In this document: positions 1-5,779 of the stretch, piece by piece
Layout: every line of letters starts with the position of its first letter
Numbering within the stretch: position 1 is the stretch's first letter
NCBI GenBank assembly: GCA_030037185.1
Contig: JASHRR010000815.1
Coordinates: forward strand, 1-13,360
DNA: 13,360 nucleotides
Origin: Xanthobacteraceae bacterium
GTDB lineage: Bacteria; Pseudomonadota; Alphaproteobacteria; Rhizobiales; Xanthobacteraceae
Direction of reading: 5' to 3'
Notes under the pieces: model-generated
What the model was told of the DNA's origin: nothing
Database searches by the model: none
Seen by the model: the letters and a program-made list of their open reading frames with translations, nothing else
Program-made: the position numbers and the translations under genes

Positions 1-104
1 CAAGTTTCCCCGCGACGGCGGAGTACGTCAACAGCTTTCGAAGCGACGCGGAGGTTGAGGTCTGCCGGCAGCCTGTTGGCGGCAATATTCGCTCCGCTCA
101 TCAT
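1..104 (-). CDS. Partial unknown protein behind riboswitch 1
   Basis: This minus-strand frame starts at an ATG (104-102; a second in-frame ATG is at 101-99) and stays open for 34 codons to the window edge. The protein begins MMSGANIAANRLPADLNLRV. I do not recognise the family, and no signal peptide or membrane segment is visible. It is the only open frame downstream of riboswitch 1. However, the Shine-Dalgarno sequence controlled by that switch (134-129) is about 24 bases from this ATG and sits at ideal distance (8 bases) from another ATG at 120-118 that runs into a stop after two codons (ATG CCT TAG). Either the gene starts downstream with coupled initiation, or its start has been damaged by a frameshift. 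The call is tentative because only the first third of a kilobase is visible. Confidence 0.3.
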   Translation of the reverse strand, partial: MMSGANIAANRLPADLNLRVASKAVDVLRRRGET

Positions 105-128
105 TCTAAGCCTAAGGCATCGTCAAAA

Positions 129-210
129 CTCCTTCGGATCGAGTGCTTCCGTAGGAGTCATCAGCCCTCGGTCAAGCGCGTCGGGGCGGTTGAGGCGAAC
201 TCCATCGCCT
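129..210 (-). promoter_or_regulatory. Fluoride riboswitch 1 (crcB motif)
   Basis: Read on the minus strand, the aptamer has P1 with loop GGCGATGGAGTTCGCC (209-194), linker CAACCGCC, and the 3' strand GGGCTGATGACTCCTAC (ending about 151). This matches the crcB motif: the P1 loop GGAGTT pairs with GACTCC as a pseudoknot, and the A and U corresponding to A6 and U38 of the Thermotoga petrophila structure are present, as is the U matching U48. Expression platform: CTCCTACGGA (157-148) can pair with TCCGAAGGAG (138-129), ten positions with a single A-A mismatch. That hairpin buries the AAGGAG Shine-Dalgarno sequence. Ligand binding, which uses GACTCC in the pseudoknot, would free it, so this is predicted to be an ON switch for translation. 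Confidence 0.92.
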
Positions 211-222
211 TCCGGAATCAAC

Positions 223-251
223 CCTTAAGACAATAGCTTAGATCTGGTCAA
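223..251 (-). promoter_or_regulatory. Putative sigma70-like promoter of riboswitch 1
   Basis: On the minus strand, TTGACC (251-246) is followed after 17 bases by TTAAGG (228-223). Transcription would begin a few bases before the aptamer's P1. The -10 match is poor, so placement relies mainly on spacing and position. Confidence 0.35.
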
Positions 252-427
252 AACTTTCTACAGAGTTCACGGCATTTCCTCTGAATTGTCTTTTGGTTCC
301 GATGGTCAATTCGCGCGCTGCTCAAATTTGGTACTATTGGTCGGTTCGCTTCCGCATCGCGGGGCTCGATTTGAATTTGCCGTACTTTTGGAGGACGCCG
401 CAGCGAGACGCGGGCCTGTTGATCGAT

Positions 428-2236
428 TTACTGGGGTTTGCCTGCCAGAAGGTTTTTGATTTCTCCCCCGGTGAGGGTCTCGAATTCAAGCAATCCCTTG
501 GCGATGATTTCCAGGTCCGCTCGCCGCTCGGTCAGGATATTCAGCGCTTGCTCGTAGCCGTCCTCGACAAGACGCCTGATCTCAGCATCGATCTTCCGCG
601 CTGTGGTCTCCGAGACGCTTTGTTGGCGCACGAGCTGAACGCGGAGAAAGACCTCGTCCGGGCCCTCGCCATAGGCCACAGCGCCGAGTTCGTCCGAGAG
701 GCCCCAACGGGTCACCATCATGCGGGCCAGCCTGGTCGCCTGCTCGATATCGGACGCAGCCCAGGAGGTCACCTTGCTGCGACCAAAGACGAGTACCTCA
801 GCAACGCGCCCGGCCATCATGATAGCGAGGCGCGATGTCATCTGTTCGCGGCTCATCGACAGCTTGTCGCGTTCGGGAAGCTGGAGAACCATACCTATAG
901 CGCGTCCGCGCGGGATGATAGTCGCCTTGTGCACCGGATCGGCGGCCTTGACATTGAGGGCGACGACGGCGTGCCCGCCCTCATGGTAGGCGGTGAGACT
1001 CCGTTCCTGTTCAGTCATGACCAGCGACTTACGCTCAGCGCCCATCATCATCTTTTCCTTGGCGTCCTCGAATTCGAGTTGCGTGACCACCCCTTTGTCA
1101 CGACGGGCCGCCAGTAAGGCCGCCTCATTGACAAGGTTCATGAGATCGGCGCCGGTAAAGCCCGGTGTCCCGCGAGCAATCGTATTCAGGCTGACATCTG
1201 GCGCGAGCGGGACTTTGCGCACATGCACCTCGAGAATTTGTTCTCGTCCGGTCACATCCGGATTGGGCACGACGACTTGCCTGTCAAAGCGGCCAGGACG
1301 AAGAAGCGCCGTGTCAAGCACATCCGGGCGATTGGTAGCTGCTATGGTGATGATGCCTTCGTTCGCGTAGAATCCATCCATTTCAGCGAGCAGCTGATTC
1401 AGCGTCTGCTCGCGCTCATCATTGCCGCTTCCGAGACCCGCACCGCGGTGGCGGGCCACCGCATCGATCTCGTCGATGAATATGATGCAGGGGGCATTCT
1501 TCTTGGCCTGCTCAAACATGCCGCGCACGCGGCTCGCGCCAACGCCTGCAATGATCTCAACAAAATCGGAGCCGGAGATGCTGAAGAACGGTACACCAGC
1601 CTCGCCTGCCACGGCACGGGCGATCAAAGTCTTGCCGACCCCGGGCGATCCGACCAGGAGAACGCCGCGGGGCATACGGCCACCGAGTTGTCGGAATTTT
1701 GCTGGCTCGCGTAAGAATTCGACAATTTCCTCGAGGTCGGATCGGGCTTCATCGACCCCAGCCACATCATCAAACGTGACCCGGCCATCTACCCCGGTCA
1801 ACAGCTTGGCGCGGCTCTCGCCGAAGCCGAAAAGTTTGTTCCACGGGCCGTGCATAACACGGGCGGCGAATAGCCACGCTCCCATCACCGCGACGAACGT
1901 CAGCCCCGAGATCATAAGCGACGCGAACCCGAGAGCATCCTCGCTTTGCGGTTTGGCTGCAATTGTTACGCCCTTGCCGTAAAGGCGCTCTATCAAAATT
2001 GAATCATCCGCTGCATAGGTCTGGAAATTGCGACCGTCGCTGAAGGTGCCGCGGATGCGCGAACCTTGAATCAGAACATCCCGCACATGGTCATCATCAA
2101 CTTCCGTTAGGAGCTCGGAGAATGAAATTTCCTCCGCCGGTCTTTGCTGCCTGAGACTCTCCATCATCCCGTCCAGCGCGATCAGCAGCATCAGAGACGT
2201 CAGCAAAACGGCAGCGAGGCGTGGATTCGTATTCAT
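428..2236 (-). CDS. ftsH: FtsH-type membrane AAA+ zinc metalloprotease, divergent paralogue
   Basis: FtsH degrades membrane and misfolded soluble proteins, using ATP hydrolysis to feed them to a zinc protease. I start it at the ATG encoding [12 protein letters not shown] (602 residues); an in-frame ATG 18 codons upstream lacks a good ribosome site and adds a non-FtsH-like stretch. Numbering from MNTN: membrane segment about 6-25, short periplasmic domain, second membrane segment about 102-130, Walker A GSPGVGKT 196-203, Walker B IIFIDEID 251-258, arginine-finger region RPGRFDR 313-319, zinc motif HEGGH 418-422, third ligand Asp 496. The C-terminus is complete. Oddities: the pore-loop motif that is MFVGVG in E. 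coli FtsH reads IIAGVG, losing the conserved Phe; HEAGH is HEGGH; LGRSV near the C-terminus is LRVQL. These point to a specialised accessory copy, not the housekeeping one. Riboswitch 2 lies about 220 bases upstream on the same strand with no other convincing gene between. Confidence 0.95.
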   Translation of the reverse strand: MNTNPRLAAVLLTSLMLLIALDGMMESLRQQRPAEEISFSELLTEVDDDHVRDVLIQGSRIRGTFSDGRNFQTYAADDSILIERLYGKGVTIAAKPQSEDALGFASLMISGLTFVAVMGAWLFAARVMHGPWNKLFGFGESRAKLLTGVDGRVTFDDVAGVDEARSDLEEIVEFLREPAKFRQLGGRMPRGVLLVGSPGVGKTLIARAVAGEAGVPFFSISGSDFVEIIAGVGASRVRGMFEQAKKNAPCIIFIDEIDAVARHRGAGLGSGNDEREQTLNQLLAEMDGFYANEGIITIAATNRPDVLDTALLRPGRFDRQVVVPNPDVTGREQILEVHVRKVPLAPDVSLNTIARGTPGFTGADLMNLVNEAALLAARRDKGVVTQLEFEDAKEKMMMGAERKSLVMTEQERSLTAYHEGGHAVVALNVKAADPVHKATIIPRGRAIGMVLQLPERDKLSMSREQMTSRLAIMMAGRVAEVLVFGRSKVTSWAASDIEQATRLARMMVTRWGLSDELGAVAYGEGPDEVFLRVQLVRQQSVSETTARKIDAEIRRLVEDGYEQALNILTERRADLEIIAKGLLEFETLTGGEIKNLLAGKPQ

Positions 2237-2347
2237 TTGGCCACTCAGCAATTGCCCCCGCCCATGGCGCCCGATTGGACGACACCACATGGTTCGTGCT
2301 CGTCCGTGACCTAGCTCTTTCGCGGCTAAAATTACGCCGGGAAATAG

Positions 2348-2437
2348 CTACGTGAGCCGACACGCTCGCCTATCGAGCCCGCGCGTCGACGCCAACGATC
2401 CAATACGCTCGGCGAGTAGAACAGGGTCACCCGCCAT
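2348..2437 (-). CDS. Possible 29-residue leader ORF between riboswitch 2 and ftsH
   Basis: The first ATG downstream of riboswitch 2 opens a frame of 29 codons (begins MAGDPVLLAERIGS, then TAG). The predicted Shine-Dalgarno sequence GGGAG ends about 18 bases before it, which is longer than ideal. The sequence is unfamiliar and could be a leader peptide, the stump of a lost gene, or chance. Its position mirrors the short frame behind riboswitch 3, which is the main reason for listing it. Confidence 0.2.
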   Translation of the reverse strand: MAGDPVLLAERIGSLASTRGLDRRACRLT

Positions 2438-2455
2438 CGCAGGGGGCGACAAGGT

Positions 2456-2520
2456 CTCCCACTGCGCAGTGCAGCAGGAGTCATCAGCCGGGTGGCGGTT
2501 GCAGGGGGACTCCTTCCCCG
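2456..2520 (-). promoter_or_regulatory. Fluoride riboswitch 2, upstream of ftsH
   Basis: Minus strand: P1 hairpin GGGGAAGGAGTCCCCC (2519-2504), linker GCAACCGCC, P2, and 3' strand GGCTGATGACTCCTGC. The loop GGAGTC is fully complementary to GACTCC. The base matching U7 of the T. petrophila aptamer is A here. The platform is less regular than in other copies: CTCC (2480-2477) can pair with GGAG (2459-2456) around an inner CACTG/CAGTG stem, leaving TGCTG bulged and enclosing the GGGAG ribosome site. The SD strand could instead pair with CCCCCTGCG just before the first ATG, as in riboswitch 3. Confidence 0.9.
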
Positions 2521-2525
2521 CAGAA

Positions 2526-2554
2526 AACGTAGGGACTCTTCGCGCTCAAGGCAA
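2526..2554 (-). promoter_or_regulatory. Putative promoter of riboswitch 2
   Basis: On the minus strand, TTGCCT (2554-2549), a 17-base spacer and TACGTT (2531-2526) lie so that the -10 element begins 12 bases before P1. Riboswitch 3 has the same geometry with TACGTC in the same place. Confidence 0.4.
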
Positions 2555-2637
2555 CTGGGCAGAAGGGCAGTCAGAGTGGTGTCTCGGTAAGCCAGAAAAA
2601 ATCCGGCCCCATGGTTCGGGATAGGCAAATCGATCGC

Positions 2638-2850
2638 TCAGCGTTGATGAGCACGTGGCAATAGCCACCGCATAATCTTCTCGTAAGGATCGCGGCGACC
2701 GTGGACGAAAGCCTCCTCGTACTGACGCGCAACGATCTTGGCGAATACGGAAATCTCCTCCACGCAACGTCGCTTGTTCCTTGGAAGCTTCGTCCATTCG
2801 CGGATGATCTTTCGGCGTATTTCGCGTTGCCTTTTCATTACGTCTGGCAT
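2638..2850 (-). CDS. Small basic protein of unknown function (70 aa)
   Basis: A 70-residue protein starting MPDVMKRQREIRRKIIREW, very rich in Arg and Lys in its first 30 residues and ending WLLPRAHQR. No membrane segment or known motif is visible. GAGG lies 7 bases before the ATG (2850-2848). It follows the 111-residue gene by 40 bases on the same strand, so the two are probably cotranscribed from the riboswitch 3 promoter. The basic N-terminal helix could bind nucleic acid or membrane phosphate, but nothing visible decides this. The promoter of riboswitch 2 lies about 85 bases beyond its end, so ftsH is probably a separate unit. Confidence 0.6.
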   Translation of the reverse strand: MPDVMKRQREIRRKIIREWTKLPRNKRRCVEEISVFAKIVARQYEEAFVHGRRDPYEKIMRWLLPRAHQR

Positions 2851-2890
2851 ATCTGCGCCTCGGCGAGCTTGGCGGTCCGGTGCACGTTCA

Positions 2891-3226
2891 TCACGATGCC
2901 CTTTGGTGTTTTTCCGCTTCTTCCTTCATCGTTCTGACGGTAAGCGCCAAGTTGATGCGATCTTGCTCCGGCACGACATCATCAGCGGTGTCCAGGAGCC
3001 ACGTCAGAAGCGCATCTGTGTCGGGAAAGAGCTTGCTGGCGCGGAGGATGTCCGAACGCAGACGCTCGCAGGCCTTGTCATAAGCAGCGATCGCGGTGCG
3101 CGGATTGGCGGCCGACGAAGCGGCCGTGACTGTGATGGCACGCTGCGCGCGCCGGTAGTTGCTGATGATGCGGCTACGCAGCTGGCATTTCGCTGTGTCA
3201 AAAGACGCAGGGGCGCGGGAAGTCAT
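2891..3226 (-). CDS. Unknown helical protein (111 aa), fluoride-riboswitch unit
   Basis: A 111-residue soluble, mostly helical-looking protein starting MTSRAPASFDTAKC and ending KEEAEKHQRAS. There are two cysteines (14 and 53), a basic first half and an acidic middle (LLDTADDVVPEQD). I do not recognise the family. The start ATG overlaps the stop of the preceding 30-codon frame as ATGA, a typical arrangement for translational coupling. There is no strong Shine-Dalgarno of its own beyond GGAGGGC, about 9 bases upstream. It is the first sizeable gene behind riboswitch 3 and is followed by the 70-residue gene. Codon use and the overlap make it a likely real gene; function is unknown. Confidence 0.6.
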   Translation of the reverse strand: MTSRAPASFDTAKCQLRSRIISNYRRAQRAITVTAASSAANPRTAIAAYDKACERLRSDILRASKLFPDTDALLTWLLDTADDVVPEQDRINLALTVRTMKEEAEKHQRAS

Positions 3227-3315
3227 TGCTTATGCCCTCCGCTTGCCGCTACCGATGGCGCACACCGGCAGCTTTCCGCGCCATATCGAGTACGCGGAAA
3301 AATCAGCTCTGTCAT
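3223..3315 (-). CDS. Short 30-residue ORF coupled to the 111-aa gene
   Basis: The first ATG after riboswitch 3 opens a 30-codon frame (begins MTELIFPRTRYGAES) whose TGA overlaps the next start as ATGA. It contains two closely spaced cysteines (CRC). The riboswitch-controlled GGGAG ends about 21 bases before its ATG, a long spacing. It may be a leader peptide that passes the switch's translational control to the next gene, or a degraded 5' part of that gene. Confidence 0.35.
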   Translation of the reverse strand: MTELIFPRTRYGAESCRCAPSVAASGGHKQ

Positions 3316-3316
3316 T

Positions 3317-3408
3317 GCAGCGGGGGGCGATAAGGGCTCCCGCTGCGTCTACAAGAAGCAGCAGGAGTCATCAGCCACTGGGCGGTTGTCAGGGGGACTC
3401 CTTCCCCA
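3317..3408 (-). promoter_or_regulatory. Fluoride riboswitch 3 with three-strand expression platform
   Basis: Minus strand: P1 hairpin GGGGAAGGAGTCCCCC (3407-3392), linker CAACCGCC, P2, and 3' strand GGCTGATGACTCCTGC. Platform: CTCCTGCTGC (3367-3358) pairs with GCAGCGGGAG (3346-3337) in ten unbroken pairs with one G-U, burying the GGGAG ribosome site. The same GCAGCGGG can also pair with CCCGCTGC (3324-3317) just before the first ATG. Riboswitch 2 shares the aptamer and the following GGGAGnCCTTnTCGCCCCC, suggesting the two leaders arose by duplication. Confidence 0.92.
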
Positions 3409-3413
3409 AGAAA

Positions 3414-3441
3414 GACGTAGTATTGGTCGCGTTTAGAACAA
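3414..3441 (-). promoter_or_regulatory. Putative promoter of riboswitch 3
   Basis: On the minus strand, TTGTTC (3441-3436), a 16-base spacer and TACGTC (3419-3414) are followed 12 bases later by the aptamer. The region from here to the helicase remnant (about 3442-3605) shows no supportable gene. Confidence 0.35.
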
Positions 3442-3605
3442 GGCTTACGACACGAAAAATATTCCCACAGAAACTGGCTTTGGCGGCCTGCACTCCGAAC
3501 CGTTGAGTGGACATTCGTGATCAACGCACTGGGCGAGGGTCGTGCCGTGCTAAGGTTCATTTGGATCGTCGCTCAAGCTCAGACGGGATGATGAGGTCCG
3601 CCAGC

Positions 3606-4225
3606 TCATTCTGAAGCTGCCGGCCAACGCAAAATCGGATCATCATCCTCGAACTCCGCAGTAAAAGCGATGATCCGGGGATCAGTAGGCACCCCGCTTG
3701 ATCGCAAGAGGCGGGCGACGGAGAGACCAGTGATCGATCTCGCTCGCGACAGTGCAACGTATGCTTGGCCCGGGAGAAAAGCGCCGACATCGTTGTCGAT
3801 CCGAGGTCATCAAGGTCAGCACCTGCGCCTTATGCACGGTGTGGCCCGGACGTGAATTAGGGGGAGCTGTCTATACTTCTGACGACGGCCGCTTCTGTGC
3901 GCTACGCTATTCCAACCGTCGCGAATGCGCTTCGGGTTGCGCGTTCGATTTCCTCCTCACAAGGATCATCGAATTGGACTCCTGCCTGGTCGCGGGCAAG
4001 GCGCGTGACCGTGCCAAGTGATCCGTTCACCCAATGCTGCGCCGCATCGTTGCGCACGGGCCATAACTCGCGCGCTGACCTTCTCTGGCAGCACCTTGGC
4101 GTCGAAGGGCATTAGGCGCTCTGGAACACCATTCGAGCCAAGACGTCGGCTCCGGCAGACGGGACGACCGGTGGCAGGTACAAAAAGTCACCCACGAGTA
4201 CTACTTGCACACCGGCAAATGGATC
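3606..4225 (-). pseudogene. Decayed PIF1/RecD-like helicase, C-terminal remnant
   Basis: Pieces of one helicase are readable on the minus strand in order, but in different frames. First comes DPFAGVQVVLVGDFLYLPPV (from about 4225, stop at 4114), the QVVLxGDFxQLPPV motif of PIF1-like enzymes. Then RNDAAQHWVNGSLGTVTRL (about 4060-3990, stop at 3904), matching the (K/R)NDxxxxWVNGxxGTV element. Then TVHKAQVLTL (about 3840-3815), the VHKAQGLTL motif. Last is GQAYVALSRARSITGLSVAR (about 3750-3690), helicase motif VI, with the frame ending ASE at a TGA (3608-3606). At least three frame changes, internal stops and missing sequence between the first two pieces show the gene is dead. The N-terminal half with the P-loop is absent. 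The remnant ends near the riboswitch 4 promoter, consistent with replacement of the 5' part. Confidence 0.8.
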
Positions 4226-4376
4226 GGCACCGTCGCGCGCCGACCGTAGACACCATGGACCTCCGCCAATTGCGCGTAAGTCGAGTTCAAAATGACCGCT
4301 AAGACTATGCGGCTGGGCAGCACGGAACCGGAGGGGCAGCCCCGTGTTTTCCGATCAAGAAGATCAATTCGTGGTC

Positions 4377-4405
4377 TTGCGGTTGCAAAGCGCCACGCCT
4401 AGGTT
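4377..4405 (+). promoter_or_regulatory. Putative promoter of riboswitch 4
   Basis: TTGCGG (4377-4382), a 17-base spacer and TAGGTT (4400-4405) precede the aptamer, whose P1 begins 13 bases after the start of the -10 element. Riboswitch 7 has the same arrangement (TTGACC, 17 bases, TAGTTT, then P1 13 bases on), which supports both. Confidence 0.45.
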
Positions 4406-4411
4406 CCGCTT

Positions 4412-4480
4412 CGGCGGTGGAGTTCGCCATTAATCGCCGTAAGGGCCAATGACTCCTGCGGAAGTGAGCTTCTGAAGGAG
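4412..4480 (+). promoter_or_regulatory. Fluoride riboswitch 4 (G-C variant)
   Basis: P1 hairpin GGCGGTGGAGTTCGCC (4413-4428), linker ATTAATCGCC, P2, and 3' strand GGGCCAATGACTCCTGCGG. The base matching A6 of the T. petrophila aptamer is G and the base matching U38 is C, a paired change shared only with riboswitch 5. Platform: CTCCTGCGGAAG (4453-4464) can pair with CTTCTGAAGGAG (4469-4480) across a TGAG loop with one mismatch and one G-U, hiding the AAGGAG ribosome site 7 bases before the ATG at 4488. Confidence 0.9.
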
Positions 4481-4487
4481 CCTTACG

Positions 4488-4913
4488 ATGGCAAACGCAA
4501 CAGAGGCGCTCCTTAGCCTATTTCAACTAGCCGACATTAGCTTCGCAGTCAAAACATCAAGATATTCCAATTGCTTAATTTGTTTTTATTTGATTTCAGG
4601 AAGGCCTGACCTTTCGTCTTTCGAAGCGCAGCATGATGTGCCGCCTACCTTCCTCCGTATCGTCTTTGGTTCCATCTCTCGATTGTGGCAGTCGCAAATA
4701 CTGACCCGTCGGGGGGAGGGATTGACGACCCAAGCCTGTCCACCAGGCGATTCCCCTCAAGGGGCGGTCGCGTTGATGCACGTGAAAGACGTAGGTGCAA
4801 CGGCGTGCGCGCCCAATCTGTGGGGTCGCCCACGGCCACCGAAAGAAGAGCTACCGACTATCATCGAGGCGAACCGCCTTAACATCTCATGGCTCGCAAG
4901 AGGAGTATCCGCG
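4488..4913 (+). other. Riboswitch 4 reading frame, in frame with the downstream gene
   Basis: The ATG at 4488 has an ideal ribosome site (AAGGAG, 7 bases) that riboswitch 4 can hide, so translation very probably starts here. The frame begins MANATEALLSLFQLADISF and stays open through 142 codons straight into the MCDYSLH gene. The stretch after about codon 20 does not look like a folded protein: it is locally AT-rich, and is poor in recognisable pattern. I take it to be the start of a riboswitch-controlled gene whose body has been lost or replaced. A true 279-residue fusion is the alternative and cannot be excluded, because no stop separates the parts. Confidence 0.4.
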
Positions 4914-5327
4914 ATGTGTGATTACAGCCTGCACTTTACATCATCTCGACCTGCAAGGATTGGAGACACGTTGATCACGACGGCATTCGCCAATTCGACG
5001 ACTCGAGGTCTTTCCGCAGTTGGCGAACCGAACGTTGCCGTGTGCCTACTCCCGGGAACTGAGGTCGCGTTCGAGGATGAGGTCGCATACAATCGCGCAT
5101 TCGGCTTGCCGCCCAAAGGGCAGATTAGCGAACGAGTTGCTCGTTTCCGCCAAATCGACAGGGAGCAACCGGATGTTCACCATGATGCGTTCGAGTTTCC
5201 AAGAGGAGAGATTGTTAAGGTCCACCGCTTATGTCCGGGGCAGCGTGTCATTGTTCTTCAATTGCCAACTTCAGTGACCGTCAGACCCGAAGAGAGCGAG
5301 CTCGAGCCGAGCGCATTTCTGGTGTAA
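4914..5327 (+). CDS. Conserved unknown protein of the MCDYSLH type (137 aa)
   Basis: The 137-residue protein starts MCDYSLHFTSSRPARIGD and contains TTRGLSAVGEPNVAVCLLPG, followed by an EVAFEDEVAYNRAFG stretch. I recognise it as resembling a conserved Rhizobiales protein of unknown function that regularly begins MCDYSLH, which is why I place the start at 4914 although the frame is open upstream. AAGAGGAG ends 6 bases before this ATG, a strong ribosome site that supports the choice. The protein looks soluble and beta-rich, without a signal peptide or obvious catalytic motif. Transcripts from the riboswitch 4 promoter, about 500 bases upstream, would include it, so it may be fluoride-responsive through transcript level or upstream translation. 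Confidence 0.75.
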   Translation: MCDYSLHFTSSRPARIGDTLITTAFANSTTRGLSAVGEPNVAVCLLPGTEVAFEDEVAYNRAFGLPPKGQISERVARFRQIDREQPDVHHDAFEFPRGEIVKVHRLCPGQRVIVLQLPTSVTVRPEESELEPSAFLV

Positions 5328-5671
5328 CCGTCGAACCGACTACTGTAGCGACGCCGGGCGGACGACTCACGATCGGGCTTGCTCAGTTACATGCAGCAAG
5401 ACGCGTGCAAGACTGAGCGGAACCCCTGTGACCATCAGAGATCCAGCCCTAGGCCTGGTACGCGCGAAACGGCCATACCGAGGAGACTGGAATGACGTGA
5501 ATGGTTCCGTTGTCGCCTCCTGGCCCAGTTCTTCATAAGCAATGCTGATCACGCCCGAACACTCCAGATGCGTTTAGAAGGACTCCTCGGTCTTGGGCCA
5601 CGCTAGGGCCACCGCTTCTCTACACTGCATCTCCTCGGGTTTGGCACTACATTGCGTGTCATAAGGAGGTT
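5328..5671 (+). other. 344-base stretch with no supportable gene
   Basis: I see no gene with a plausible start and ribosome site on either strand, no terminator hairpin with a T-run after the MCDYSLH gene, and no repeat. A TAAGGAGGT near 5662-5670 looks like a perfect ribosome site but is followed by no usable frame; it may be a leftover of a deleted gene. Confidence 0.5.
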
Positions 5672-5700
5672 TTGCTAGCGATCGCGTGACCTATATATGA
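5672..5700 (+). promoter_or_regulatory. Putative promoter of riboswitch 5
   Basis: TTGCTA (5672-5677) and an AT-rich TATATATGA (5692-5700) offer -10 hexamers at 16-17 base spacing. The aptamer begins within about 6 bases, so the start point would fall at its 5' edge, as for the other copies. Confidence 0.45.
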
Positions 5701-5704
5701 ACCA

Positions 5705-5773
5705 TTGCGGAGGAGTCCGCAGCGAAATGCCTTCGGCCAATGACTCCTATCGATGCTTCGAGCGCGATAGGAG
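5705..5773 (+). promoter_or_regulatory. Fluoride riboswitch 5 (G-C variant)
   Basis: P1 hairpin TGCGGAGGAGTCCGCA (5706-5721), linker GCGAAATGCC, a very short P2 loop (TTC), and 3' strand GGCCAATGACTCCTATCG. The loop GGAGTC pairs perfectly with GACTCC. As in riboswitch 4, G replaces A6 and C replaces U38. Platform: CTCCTATCG (5744-5752) is perfectly complementary over nine bases to CGATAGGAG (5765-5773), which contains the AGGAG ribosome site six bases from a GTG start. It is the cleanest ribosome-site-hiding hairpin in the window. Confidence 0.9.
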
Positions 5774-5779
5774 CGAATT

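Noticed and set aside
293..1117. Long plus-strand open frame opposite ftsH
   Set aside because: It is a shadow of the ftsH coding strand, with no ribosome site and no protein-like pattern of its own.
2332..2628. 98-codon minus-strand frame across riboswitch 2
   Set aside because: It runs through the promoter and aptamer and resembles no protein.
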